Shown here piece by piece: positions 6,610-13,394 of a DNA stretch of 13,394 nucleotides (position 1 is the first letter of the stretch; each line of letters begins with the position of its first letter). The DNA is taken from NCBI GenBank assembly GCA_900542795.1, contig UQPD01000068.1:1-13394 (forward strand), in the 5' to 3' direction. The translations under genes and the position numbers were made by a program. A model generated the notes under the pieces. It had not been told where the DNA came from. It saw only the letters and a list, made by a program, of their open reading frames with translations, and searched no databases. The stretch is from an uncultured Prevotella sp. (GTDB lineage Bacteria > Bacteroidota > Bacteroidia > Bacteroidales > Bacteroidaceae).

Positions 6610-9336
6610 TTATTTACGCTGAATCGTTTTCCAGCAAAGTCCCTTCAGGTCCTTCTCCTCCTTCAAGCAGAACGAGCAAACCCAAGCCACTGCCACCGAG
6701 CTAAACATGCCAATGAAGCCATAGAGCAAGAAACTCGTGTCAGTAAGGTAGCGCGTAAGGAACACCACACACACGCCACACACAAAACCCACAAGCGCAG
6801 CCCGTCCGCCAATGCGCGGAAAGAAAATGCCCATCAAGAACAAACCACCCAAGCCACTCGATAGCAAGCCCAAAATTTCCTGGAAAAAGTCGAGCAGCGA
6901 AAGAATCTCCCACGTAGCCATAAGCAGCGCAATGCCCATGCCCAACACACCTGCCACAATGCAAGTGCGACGTGCCACGCGCAACGTCTGCTGGTTCGTA
7001 GCTTGCGGACGGAACCGTTTGTAAAAGTCCACACTGAAGGCAGTAGCCACCGAGTTAATGTTCGATGAAATCGTACTCATCGTAGCCGCAAAAATAGCCG
7101 CAATGAGCAAGCCCGCCAATCCCTGTGGCAACTGACTCATCATGAAGAAGGGAAAAATTGTGTCGCCCTTCGCCATCGTAAAGTCCAATTCGGCAGGATG
7201 CGTCTTGAAGAACGTAAACAGCCCCGCCCCGATGGCAAAAAAGGCAATGCTCACAAACACACTCATCAAGCCATTCAGCAAAATGCTGTGTCGCGCCCCC
7301 GCCTCATCCTTCGTGGTGAGATAACGCTGAATCACCGTTTGGTCGCTGGTGTAAGAGATGAGGTTATTGGCAATACCACCCAAAATAATCACCCAGAAGG
7401 TAGCCGATCGGTAGTCGAAGCTCCAGTCAAAAAGTCGGAATTTGTTATACTCCGTGCCAATTTGCCAAAAGCCCTGCACGCCCCCTTCGGTACCCCAAAT
7501 AAGGTAACCCACAGCAAAGAGCGCACCGCCCACCAAAATAAAGCCCTGCACCACATCGCCCCACACCACAGCTTCAACGCCACCCATGGTGCAATACACA
7601 ATCGTAACCAGCGCCATCAGCACAATGCAAATGTAAAGGTCGATGCCCGTAACCGCAGTCAGTGCCAACGAAGGCAAATAAAGCACCAACGCCATGCGAG
7701 CCACCATAAACACAATGAACAGACCCGAAGCCATTAAGCGCGTAGTCGCATTAAAGCGTCGTTCCAAATACTCATAAGCACTCGTCACGTTCAGCCTACG
7801 GAAAAACGGCAAGTAATACTTAATAACCGGAAACGACACCAGCAAAATCGTCACCAACATGGGGTAGTAAGTCCAGTCTGTGGCATAAGCCTTAGCTGGA
7901 TAAGCCATGTAGGTTATGGCACTGAGCATGGTCGCATAAATGCTAATGCCAGCCGCCCACCATGGGATGCGTCCACCCCCTTTAAAAAAGTCGTCCGCAT
8001 CGCCCTCGCGCCGCATAAAGTAATAGCCCAAAAGCACCATGCCCACAAGGTAGGCAATGAGCACCGTCCAGTTAATCCACCCAAAGGTAGGTCGCATATC
8101 CATCTTCACCGCCGTAACCGCAGCCGATCGGATGCCAGGTTTCGTCTCACCATTCACCACAATCCACTCACGTCCGCACCGAATGAACCCAGCCCCAGCA
8201 CGCGCCATGAGGGGCGACTGGCTCTCCGTCACCCAAGTGTCGGTAATGGTGTGATAAATAACCAGCTCGTTGTTAAATCGATACCACCCCTCAGCGTGGT
8301 TAAGGTAAGCCGCCTGCTCCGTCTTCAGGCGTTCCAGCTGCTGTTGCAAGGCAAGCGTAGGTGTGCGCTGCAAGCCCCTTTCGGTCTGCTCAATCAGCAA
8401 GGGCCTATTCACCGCCTGCTCAAACACTTGCTTATTCACACCGCCCACAAACACAATGTGAGCACAGCCCGAACTAATGCCTATGGCACCAGCCAGCGTC
8501 ATCGGCTCCGTTTGTCCGTGCGGCACAATGTCCGCCATTTTGCTCCATTGGCGTGTAGCAGCATTAAAGCACCACCCATCGGTGTGCGCCCATGCCCGCT
8601 CCGTTTTTGTGGCAGGAGCAAATCCGCCCACCAAGTAGAAGCACGGAGCCGTAGCATTGTTTTGCACAGCCGATGCCGGTTGCACACGCGCACGCCCAGG
8701 AAAATCGGGCAAGCGCTCCCAAGCCTTTCCACCTGGATACTGCAAGCGGAAGGCAGCATTCACCGCCACCCCATTATGCTGTCCGCCAGCCACATAAATG
8801 TAGCCACCCCCATAAGCACCCGTCATGTTGTCGAGCGAAAGAGGCAGTGCAGGCAAAGGCGTAATTTGCAACTTATGGTGTGCGTCCGTGTGCAGCAAAT
8901 AAGTCTCCGCACTACTGTTCACCCCATCAGTCGTACCGCCCACACACACCATGCCATTCGGCACCGTAACACTCACCCCATAAGCCATGGGCTGCGGCAA
9001 TTCACCAATTTTGCGCCACTGTGCCTGGGGGTCATGGTCGGGGTGAGGCAGTTCGTAAATGTCGGCATAAAAGCGCTTTGCACCCCCTTTTGCAGCAGGC
9101 ACATCTGGAAAGTTACATCCACCCGCCACAATCAGGTTTTGGTGAATGCTCCCCGCAAACGGAGCCGACACTCCTTGCTCCCCATTCACCTTCAGAGGCG
9201 CAAGCGTGCGATAGCTCACCGTGTTAAACGCATTGTCGTTTCCATGTTTCGCAGGCGGTGGAGCCTGCGCACAAAGCATCCAAGCAACACACCACAACAG
9301 CAGTGTGCTCAGCATATTTTTAAAGGATATTTTCAT
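6610..9336 (-). CDS. Cyclically permuted mutarotase (NanM/YjhT-like kelch) fused to sodium/solute symporter
   Basis: This 908-residue inner-membrane protein has two domains. A signal peptide (about 1-23) precedes a periplasmic kelch beta-propeller (about 40-412). Its blades show GG motifs (72-73, 133-134, 184-185, 237-238, 298-299). The early GGCNFPDVP (72-80) matches the cyclically permuted relatives of the E. coli sialic acid mutarotase NanM. A sodium:solute symporter (SSS) domain (about 418-895) follows with about 13 membrane segments, EYLERRF (522-528), GGVEAVVWGDVVQG (585-598), and a Ser/Thr-rich sodium-site region ATMSTISSNINS (751-762). The inferred role is conversion of the released sugar anomer in the periplasm and its uptake with sodium. 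The downstream AGE gene supports an N-acetylated sugar such as sialic acid. The start has no clear Shine-Dalgarno; TATTTTGC sits just before the ATG. Confidence 0.9.
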   Translation of the reverse strand: MKISFKNMLSTLLLWCVAWMLCAQAPPPAKHGNDNAFNTVSYRTLAPLKVNGEQGVSAPFAGSIHQNLIVAGGCNFPDVPAAKGGAKRFYADIYELPHPDHDPQAQWRKIGELPQPMAYGVSVTVPNGMVCVGGTTDGVNSSAETYLLHTDAHHKLQITPLPALPLSLDNMTGAYGGGYIYVAGGQHNGVAVNAAFRLQYPGGKAWERLPDFPGRARVQPASAVQNNATAPCFYLVGGFAPATKTERAWAHTDGWCFNAATRQWSKMADIVPHGQTEPMTLAGAIGISSGCAHIVFVGGVNKQVFEQAVNRPLLIEQTERGLQRTPTLALQQQLERLKTEQAAYLNHAEGWYRFNNELVIYHTITDTWVTESQSPLMARAGAGFIRCGREWIVVNGETKPGIRSAAVTAVKMDMRPTFGWINWTVLIAYLVGMVLLGYYFMRREGDADDFFKGGGRIPWWAAGISIYATMLSAITYMAYPAKAYATDWTYYPMLVTILLVSFPVIKYYLPFFRRLNVTSAYEYLERRFNATTRLMASGLFIVFMVARMALVLYLPSLALTAVTGIDLYICIVLMALVTIVYCTMGGVEAVVWGDVVQGFILVGGALFAVGYLIWGTEGGVQGFWQIGTEYNKFRLFDWSFDYRSATFWVIILGGIANNLISYTSDQTVIQRYLTTKDEAGARHSILLNGLMSVFVSIAFFAIGAGLFTFFKTHPAELDFTMAKGDTIFPFFMMSQLPQGLAGLLIAAIFAATMSTISSNINSVATAFSVDFYKRFRPQATNQQTLRVARRTCIVAGVLGMGIALLMATWEILSLLDFFQEILGLLSSGLGGLFLMGIFFPRIGGRAALVGFVCGVCVVFLTRYLTDTSFLLYGFIGMFSSVAVAWVCSFCLKEEKDLKGLCWKTIQRK

Positions 9337-9351
9337 GGCAAAATAAGATTT

Positions 9352-9435
9352 ACATTCTATGTATTTTCAAGTAATAAGTAATAGGTAATAAGTAATACAA
9401 ACTATGTATTTTCAAGTAATAAGTAATAAGTAATA
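9352..9435 (+). repeat. Repeat family A, copy 3 (forward, two units)
   Basis: CATTCTATGTATTTT leads into units beginning CAAGTAATA at 9368 and 9413, each with extra RGTAATA heptamers. The first unit is 45 bases, as at 4991. It sits in the 5' region of the mutarotase-symporter gene, 15 bases before its ATG, so it would lie in or near that promoter or leader. Confidence 0.9.
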
Positions 9436-9531
9436 CATGCTATTGATAACTGTTATTGTTCTTTAGTAGGTAATATTATAGATACGATACTACAATAGCG
9501 ACTTATTACTTATTACTTATTACTTGAAAAT
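9408..9531. repeat. 28-bp perfect inverted repeat with 68-base spacer (repeat A copies 3 and 4)
   Basis: Bases 9408-9435 and 9504-9531 are perfect reverse complements over 28 bases. Each arm has ATTTTC followed by heptamers of the AAGTAATA type. The 68-base spacer is AT-rich and has no gene. The structure lies between divergent genes and about 15 bases before the menC-menE start codon. Confidence 0.9.
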
Positions 9532-9546
9532 CTTACTTAAGTATTT

Positions 9547-11601
9547 ATGCACTTTCTCCCTTTTAAACTTAGAATAATTCCGCGCACTTTAAAGTTTAAA
9601 CAACCTGCGGGCACATCGCGTGGGGTATATTACGACCGTAAGGTATGGTATATTGTTATCAGCTCAACCGATCCACAAATTCGATTTACGGGATTGGGAG
9701 AGTGTGCGCCCCTCTACGACTTAAGTTGCGACTACGATGATGGGTATGAACAACGCTTACACGACATTTGTAAGGAAGTGGAGGAAACTCAGAACCTCGA
9801 TTCTAACAAATGGCGCAACTACCCTTCAATTCTCTTTGGATTGCAGTCGGCATTTAGATCGGCAGCGGGTTCGTTGAGCGGAAATTACTTACGCCTTTTT
9901 TCCTCTGACTTTACACAAGGTAAAAAGGGTATACCCATTAACGGATTGGTGTGGATGGGCTCGTTCGACGAGATGTGCCAACGCATGGACGAGAAACTCG
10001 AAAAAGGCTTTCGATGTGTAAAGCTAAAAATCGGTGCCATAGACTTTGAAAGCGAGATGGAGCTGATAAGTAGGCTACGTGCTCGCTATAGCAAAGATGT
10101 GGTGGAACTGCGTGTGGATGCAAATGGTGCGTTTGCACCTAACGATGCGATGAATAAGTTGAAAGAATTGGCACGCTACGACATTCACAGCATTGAACAA
10201 CCCATTCGACAAGGGCAATGGCAAGAGATGGCACAACTCTGTGCGAACACGCCACTCCCCATTGCATTGGACGAAGAATTGATTGGGGTGAACGACTTTG
10301 CTCGTAAAAACGAATTACTCGATACGATTCGTCCACAATTCATTGTGCTGAAACCTTCTTTGCATGGTGCATTTACGGGTGCTGGCGAATGGATGGCTTT
10401 GGCACGCGACCGCAACATTGGATATTGGACAACCTCGGCTCTTGAAAGCAATGTGGGACTTAATGCCATTGCACAATGGTGTGCTGCCATTGACCCTCAG
10501 AGTGTTATGCCGCAAGGTTTGGGCACAGGACAGTTGTTTGTGGAGAACTTTAATGAGGCTCCCTTGCACTTGGAGGGCGACATGTTGTGGTATGGTTCAA
10601 AAAAACAACGCGACTTTTTGCACGACATTGAGGCGTTTAAAGATGCGTGGCAACAACCCTCACCCACTATGACGGTTCACACCTCGGGCAGTACGGGAAA
10701 GCCTAAGGAGATGCAGGTGGAAAAGATTAAAATGTGGGACAGTGCACGCACCACCATTCAAGCTCTTGGCTTGCAAGAGGGTAACACTGCCCTGCTTTGT
10801 ATGCCACTTAAATATATTGCAGGACAAATGGTAGTGGTGCGCTCGTTTGCTGGGTCGCTGCAGCTTATGCCCGTAGCTCCAACTGCTCACCCTTACGCTC
10901 ATTTGCACGAAGCACCCGACTTTGCTGCGCTCACGCCTATGCAGGTTTACGAATCGCTCAAGGTGCCTCATGAACGTTCTTTGTTGCGACGCACACTCTG
11001 CTTGATTATTGGCGGGGGTGTTATTTCGCCACAGCTTGAGGCTGAGTTGCGCACTTTTCCGAATCCCATTTATAGCACCTACGGCATGACTGAAACGCTC
11101 TCGCACATTGCACTGCGCCGTGTAAATGGGGCTTCGGCTACCGATGCTTATTTGCCACTGCCAGGAGTTGAGGTTTCGCTTAGCGAGGCTGGAACGCTCT
11201 GCGTTTATGCACCACATGTTAATGATAATCGCCTTGAAACAAACGATTTGGCTGAAATTCTGCCTAACGGTGCTTTTCGCATTTTAGGTCGTCGCGACAA
11301 TGTTATTTGTTCGGGTGGAATTAAGTTGCACATTGAGGAAATTGAACAGAAGTTGGCACAACTCAGTGTGCGCACGTTGGTTACTTCGTTGCCCGATGAT
11401 AGCTTGGGCGAAGCTGTGACTCTTCTTTGCGAAGCAGATGCTGAACAGCGCGAAGAAATTGACAAGGCTTGTCGCTCATTGCTTGATGCCTATGAGGTGC
11501 CTCGCCACTATCTTTTCACAAATAAGCTGCCTCTGACCGAAACGGGAAAACCTGCACGCGCTGAAGCACGACGGTTGGCGGAAGAACTTTTTAATGTATA
11601 A
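9547..11601 (+). CDS. menC/menE: Fused o-succinylbenzoate synthase / o-succinylbenzoate-CoA ligase (MenC-MenE)
   Basis: A single 684-residue frame carries two consecutive menaquinone enzymes. The MenC half (about 1-345, enolase superfamily) dehydrates SHCHC to o-succinylbenzoate. It shows the KLK lysines (159, 161), metal ligands Asp191 (RVDANG), Glu217 (IEQPI) and Asp242 (ALDEE), and Lys269 (VLKPS). The MenE half (about 355-684) makes o-succinylbenzoyl-CoA. It shows the P-loop HTSGSTGKPK (378-387), YGMTE (512-516), GRRDN (581-585) and catalytic Lys668 (TETGKPAR). The joining segment (346-375) is very short and no stop separates the halves. The MenE half is shorter than the usual proteobacterial enzyme but looks like the compact Bacteroidota form. 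No Shine-Dalgarno is visible at the ATG. Both halves keep their catalytic residues, so both are probably active. menF, menD and menB are not next to it. Confidence 0.92.
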   Translation: MHFLPFKLRIIPRTLKFKQPAGTSRGVYYDRKVWYIVISSTDPQIRFTGLGECAPLYDLSCDYDDGYEQRLHDICKEVEETQNLDSNKWRNYPSILFGLQSAFRSAAGSLSGNYLRLFSSDFTQGKKGIPINGLVWMGSFDEMCQRMDEKLEKGFRCVKLKIGAIDFESEMELISRLRARYSKDVVELRVDANGAFAPNDAMNKLKELARYDIHSIEQPIRQGQWQEMAQLCANTPLPIALDEELIGVNDFARKNELLDTIRPQFIVLKPSLHGAFTGAGEWMALARDRNIGYWTTSALESNVGLNAIAQWCAAIDPQSVMPQGLGTGQLFVENFNEAPLHLEGDMLWYGSKKQRDFLHDIEAFKDAWQQPSPTMTVHTSGSTGKPKEMQVEKIKMWDSARTTIQALGLQEGNTALLCMPLKYIAGQMVVVRSFAGSLQLMPVAPTAHPYAHLHEAPDFAALTPMQVYESLKVPHERSLLRRTLCLIIGGGVISPQLEAELRTFPNPIYSTYGMTETLSHIALRRVNGASATDAYLPLPGVEVSLSEAGTLCVYAPHVNDNRLETNDLAEILPNGAFRILGRRDNVICSGGIKLHIEEIEQKLAQLSVRTLVTSLPDDSLGEAVTLLCEADAEQREEIDKACRSLLDAYEVPRHYLFTNKLPLTETGKPARAEARRLAEELFNV

Positions 11602-11642
11602 ATGTAGAATTGCCGTATAGCACTATACGGCAATTCTACATT
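11601..11642. terminator. 20-bp perfect hairpin at the menC-menE 3' end
   Basis: Bases 11601-11620 pair perfectly with 11623-11642 (in practice 19 bp with a GCAC loop). The stem overlaps the last base of the menC-menE stop codon. It is well placed as a terminator or 3' stabiliser, but no T-run follows, so intrinsic termination is uncertain. Confidence 0.6.
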
Positions 11643-11710
11643 ATTAAATTGCATTTTGCATTACAAAATTGCATGAACTAACTTCTTCGGAAAAGATTTT
11701 TGCGCTTTCG

Positions 11711-11742
11711 TTTTGAACTTTGACAGCCTTGCAGTAACTTCG
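11711..11742 (+). promoter_or_regulatory. Bacteroidota-type promoter for the thioesterase-aroB pair
   Basis: TTG at 11713-11715 (within TTTTG) is a -33 element. It is followed by exactly 19 bases and then TAACTTCG at 11735-11742, a 7-of-8 match to the -7 consensus TAnnTTTG. Predicted transcription start is near 11749, just before the ATG at 11761. This is the best complete promoter match in the window. Confidence 0.6.
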
Positions 11743-11760
11743 CTCGCAAAAAGTGAAGTA

Positions 11761-12198
11761 ATGAACGAAATAGACAACACAAAGGAAGAAAAATTTTATC
11801 ATCGCCTACCCATTCAAATTAGGTTTAACGATGTTGACCGCTATGGGCATGTTAATAATAATGCTTATTTTGCCTATTATGATTTGGGGAAAGAAGAATA
11901 TTTGCGCAATGTGCTGAAAACAGACTATCGCGCAGCACAAATTGCTCCTGTTATTGCCAATATCAATGCCGACTTTATTCTGCCCATTTTCTATGGTGAC
12001 GAAATTGTGATTGAAACCCGTGTGTCGCATGTGGGTAATAAGAGTTTTACGCTGAAACAGCGTGCTATCAACACTAAAACGCAACAGGTGGTGTGCCAAT
12101 GCAGCACGGTTATGGTGTGCTTTGACCTTAAGAACCAACAATCGGCACTCCTGCCCGACCTTTACAGAAAGGCTTTCGAGGCTTTTGAAAAAGACTGA
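11761..12198 (+). CDS. Hotdog-fold acyl-CoA thioesterase (4HBT family), candidate DHNA-CoA hydrolase
   Basis: This 145-residue single hotdog domain is of 4-hydroxybenzoyl-CoA thioesterase type and hydrolyses an acyl-CoA thioester. The signature RFNDVDRYGHVNNNAYF (21-37) contains Asp26, equivalent to catalytic Asp17 of the Pseudomonas enzyme. The central helix and following strands give normal length. A TTG start at 11713 is possible but would place the promoter inside the gene, and the added residues do not look like family sequence, so ATG 11761 is chosen. It follows menC-menE and precedes aroB. The menaquinone pathway needs a hotdog hydrolase for 1,4-dihydroxy-2-naphthoyl-CoA, and acyl-CoA thioesterases often sit in Bacteroidota men clusters, so MenI-like function is a reasonable inference. 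A general acyl-CoA thioesterase is the alternative. Confidence 0.88.
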   Translation: MNEIDNTKEEKFYHRLPIQIRFNDVDRYGHVNNNAYFAYYDLGKEEYLRNVLKTDYRAAQIAPVIANINADFILPIFYGDEIVIETRVSHVGNKSFTLKQRAINTKTQQVVCQCSTVMVCFDLKNQQSALLPDLYRKAFEAFEKD

Positions 12199-12240
12199 AG
12201 GAGGAGGGGCTAAATAGGCTGACTTTCAAGAAAATGACTT

Positions 12241-13287
12241 ATGCAACAAATTGTATTTTCAAAAAACATAACGGCTGATTTGGACGCTCTCTGTGACGCT
12301 GTTGAGCCCGATCAGGTGTTTTTGCTTACTGACGAAACTACTGAACAACTTTGTAGACCATTGGTTAAAGAGTGTAAGGCGGTGCTCGGTGCTCAAGGCA
12401 TTGTTATTGGTGCTACCGATACGCACAAAACACTCGAAACTCTTGCCCAGGTGTGGCAAGCTCTGAGCAATGGCAAGGCTTCGCGCCATTCGTTGCTCAT
12501 CAATTTGGGCGGAGGCATGGTGACAGACTTGGGTGGTTTTGCGGCAGCAAGCTTTAAACGCGGCATTGCATTTATCAATGTACCCACTACCCTACTCTCG
12601 ATGGTAGATGCGGCTGTAGGTGGTAAAACAGGTATAAACTTTAATGGATTAAAAAACGAGATTGGGGCTTTTAAAGAGGCACAAGCTGTGTTGGTTGACA
12701 CGGAGTTTTTGCGTACGCTTGATGCGCCTAATCTGCACTCGGGGTATGCCGAAATGCTAAAACATGCTTTGCTTGAGAATGAAGCTATGTGGGTTGACCA
12801 CTTAAACTTTAACCTTGATGCGCCTAACTATGCACACTTACAAGAGCTTGTGGCACAAAGCATCCAGTGTAAACAACGCATTGTGACGGAAGACCCTCAT
12901 GAACATGGCATTCGTAAAGCTCTGAACTTGGGACACACCGTGGGACATGCCTTTGAAAGCTTTGCCATGGAACAAAACCGTCCTATTTTGCACGGCTATG
13001 CTGTGGCTTATGGTTTGCTATGCGAATTGTTTTTGAGTGCAGCACACACAGGATTTTCTACTGACAAGATGCGTCAGACTGTGCAATTTATTCGCCAAAA
13101 CTATGGTGCCTTTTCCTTTACATGCGAAGACTATAACCACTTGTATGACTTGATGCTTCACGATAAGAAAAATGTAGGTGGCGTTATTAACTTTACACTG
13201 CTCGGTGGCATTGGCGATATTAAACTTAATCAACATCTAAGCAAGGAGGAGATATTTGAGGCCTTCGACTTTTTTAGAGAAGGGTAA
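12241..13287 (+). CDS. aroB: 3-dehydroquinate synthase
   Basis: This 348-residue NAD- and zinc-dependent enzyme converts DAHP to 3-dehydroquinate, the second step of the shikimate pathway, in the cytoplasm. NAD-binding GGGMVTDLGGF (90-100) and PTTLLSMVDAAVGGKTGIN (115-133) are intact. Zinc ligands are Glu171 (AEMLKH), His232 (LGHTVGH) and His251 (LHGYAVAYG). Length and motifs are normal. It starts 42 bases after the thioesterase stop on the same strand. A GGAGGAGGGG run follows that stop but is too far from the ATG to be its ribosome site. Chorismate made downstream feeds menaquinone, so its position after men genes is functionally coherent. Repeats B and A follow its stop. Confidence 0.97.
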   Translation: MQQIVFSKNITADLDALCDAVEPDQVFLLTDETTEQLCRPLVKECKAVLGAQGIVIGATDTHKTLETLAQVWQALSNGKASRHSLLINLGGGMVTDLGGFAAASFKRGIAFINVPTTLLSMVDAAVGGKTGINFNGLKNEIGAFKEAQAVLVDTEFLRTLDAPNLHSGYAEMLKHALLENEAMWVDHLNFNLDAPNYAHLQELVAQSIQCKQRIVTEDPHEHGIRKALNLGHTVGHAFESFAMEQNRPILHGYAVAYGLLCELFLSAAHTGFSTDKMRQTVQFIRQNYGAFSFTCEDYNHLYDLMLHDKKNVGGVINFTLLGGIGDIKLNQHLSKEEIFEAFDFFREG

Positions 13288-13293
13288 AAATTA

Positions 13294-13334
13294 GTCATAA
13301 ATGTCTTTGTTTTTTTCGTCAAGAATGTCCATCA
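13294..13334 (-). repeat. Repeat family B, second locus (reverse orientation, degenerate)
   Basis: On the minus strand the segment 13318-13334 reads TGATGGACATTCTTGAC, one base different from the family B core with its TG prefix. A second degenerate unit, GACATTTATGAC, lies at 13294-13305. An A-rich stretch separates them, as at the first locus. Confidence 0.7.
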
Positions 13335-13337
13335 GAA

Positions 13338-13361
13338 TTAAGTAATAAGTATTACAATCTA
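13338..13361 (+). repeat. Repeat family A, copy 5 (short, forward)
   Basis: TTAAGTAATAAGTATTACAA, followed by TCTA, resembles the leader of copy 2 (AAGTATTACATTCTA at 4968-4982). It lies directly beside repeat family B, as at the ftsK-AGE interval, though the relative orientation and order differ. Confidence 0.65.
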
Positions 13362-13368
13362 CTAAGCG

Positions 13369-13386
13369 AACAAATGTTTGTTTTTT
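13369..13386 (+). terminator. Weak terminator candidate after aroB
   Basis: AACAA (13369-13373) can pair with TTGTT (13378-13382) around ATGT, followed by four more T. The stem is short and AT-rich. The position, about 80 bases after aroB, is suitable, but the call is weak. Confidence 0.3.
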
Positions 13387-13394
13387 AGTCAAAA

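Noticed and set aside
6610..9336. Lipoprotein signal at the N-terminus of the mutarotase-symporter (Cys22)
   Set aside because: The residues before the Cys (WML) do not fit a lipobox, which needs Gly, Ala or Ser next to the Cys.
8251..9381. 376-residue open frame on the plus strand opposite the mutarotase-symporter gene
   Set aside because: It is antisense to the strongly recognised kelch domain, rich in His, Arg, Ser and Pro as expected for a shadow frame, and has no recognisable domain.
9436..9503. DnaA box in the spacer (TTATCAATA on the minus strand)
   Set aside because: It has two mismatches to TTATCCACA and stands alone, so it does not by itself support an origin.

Overview
The window looks like one contig from a draft genome of a Bacteroidales bacterium, most likely a Prevotella-like member of the Prevotellaceae. 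The support is the gene families (M64 peptidase, Bacteroidota-type FtsK, permuted mutarotase–SSS symporter, Bacteroidota-style MenE), weak or absent Shine-Dalgarno sites, and Bacteroidota TAnnTTTG-type -7 promoter boxes. No rRNA, tRNA, CRISPR array or transposase was found, and the species cannot be named. Bases 1-12 match the inner end of the Tn5/Nextera mosaic end, so the left edge is probably a physical contig end with untrimmed adapter.

Layout. 25-882 (-): BadF/BadG-type sugar kinase whose last residues are encoded by a dispersed repeat. 905-941: back-to-back promoters. 1040-2332 (+): secreted M64 zinc metallopeptidase. 2366-4948 (+): FtsK. 4949-5390: geneless convergent interval with two repeat families, a GNRA hairpin and a terminator. 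5391-6572 (-): N-acylglucosamine 2-epimerase. 6610-9336 (-): periplasmic kelch mutarotase fused to a sodium/solute symporter. 9337-9546: repeat-rich divergent interval. 9547-11601 (+): MenC-MenE fusion. 11761-12198 (+): hotdog thioesterase. 12241-13287 (+): aroB. 13288-13394: the same two repeat families again, up to the right edge.

Two functional themes emerge. The symporter-mutarotase and the epimerase form a two-gene operon that fits sialic acid uptake and ManNAc-to-GlcNAc conversion. The kinase at the left end could phosphorylate the GlcNAc, but no sialate lyase is present. On the right, AroB (chorismate supply), MenC-MenE and a thioesterase able to act at the DHNA-CoA step fit menaquinone synthesis.

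The most unusual features are non-coding. A heptamer-based repeat family occurs at four intergenic sites in both orientations. A second repeat family sits next to it at two of those sites. Base skew flips near 9.4 kb independently of gene strand, as at a replication origin or at a rearrangement or misassembly joint. The two gene fusions are the main protein-level points of interest.
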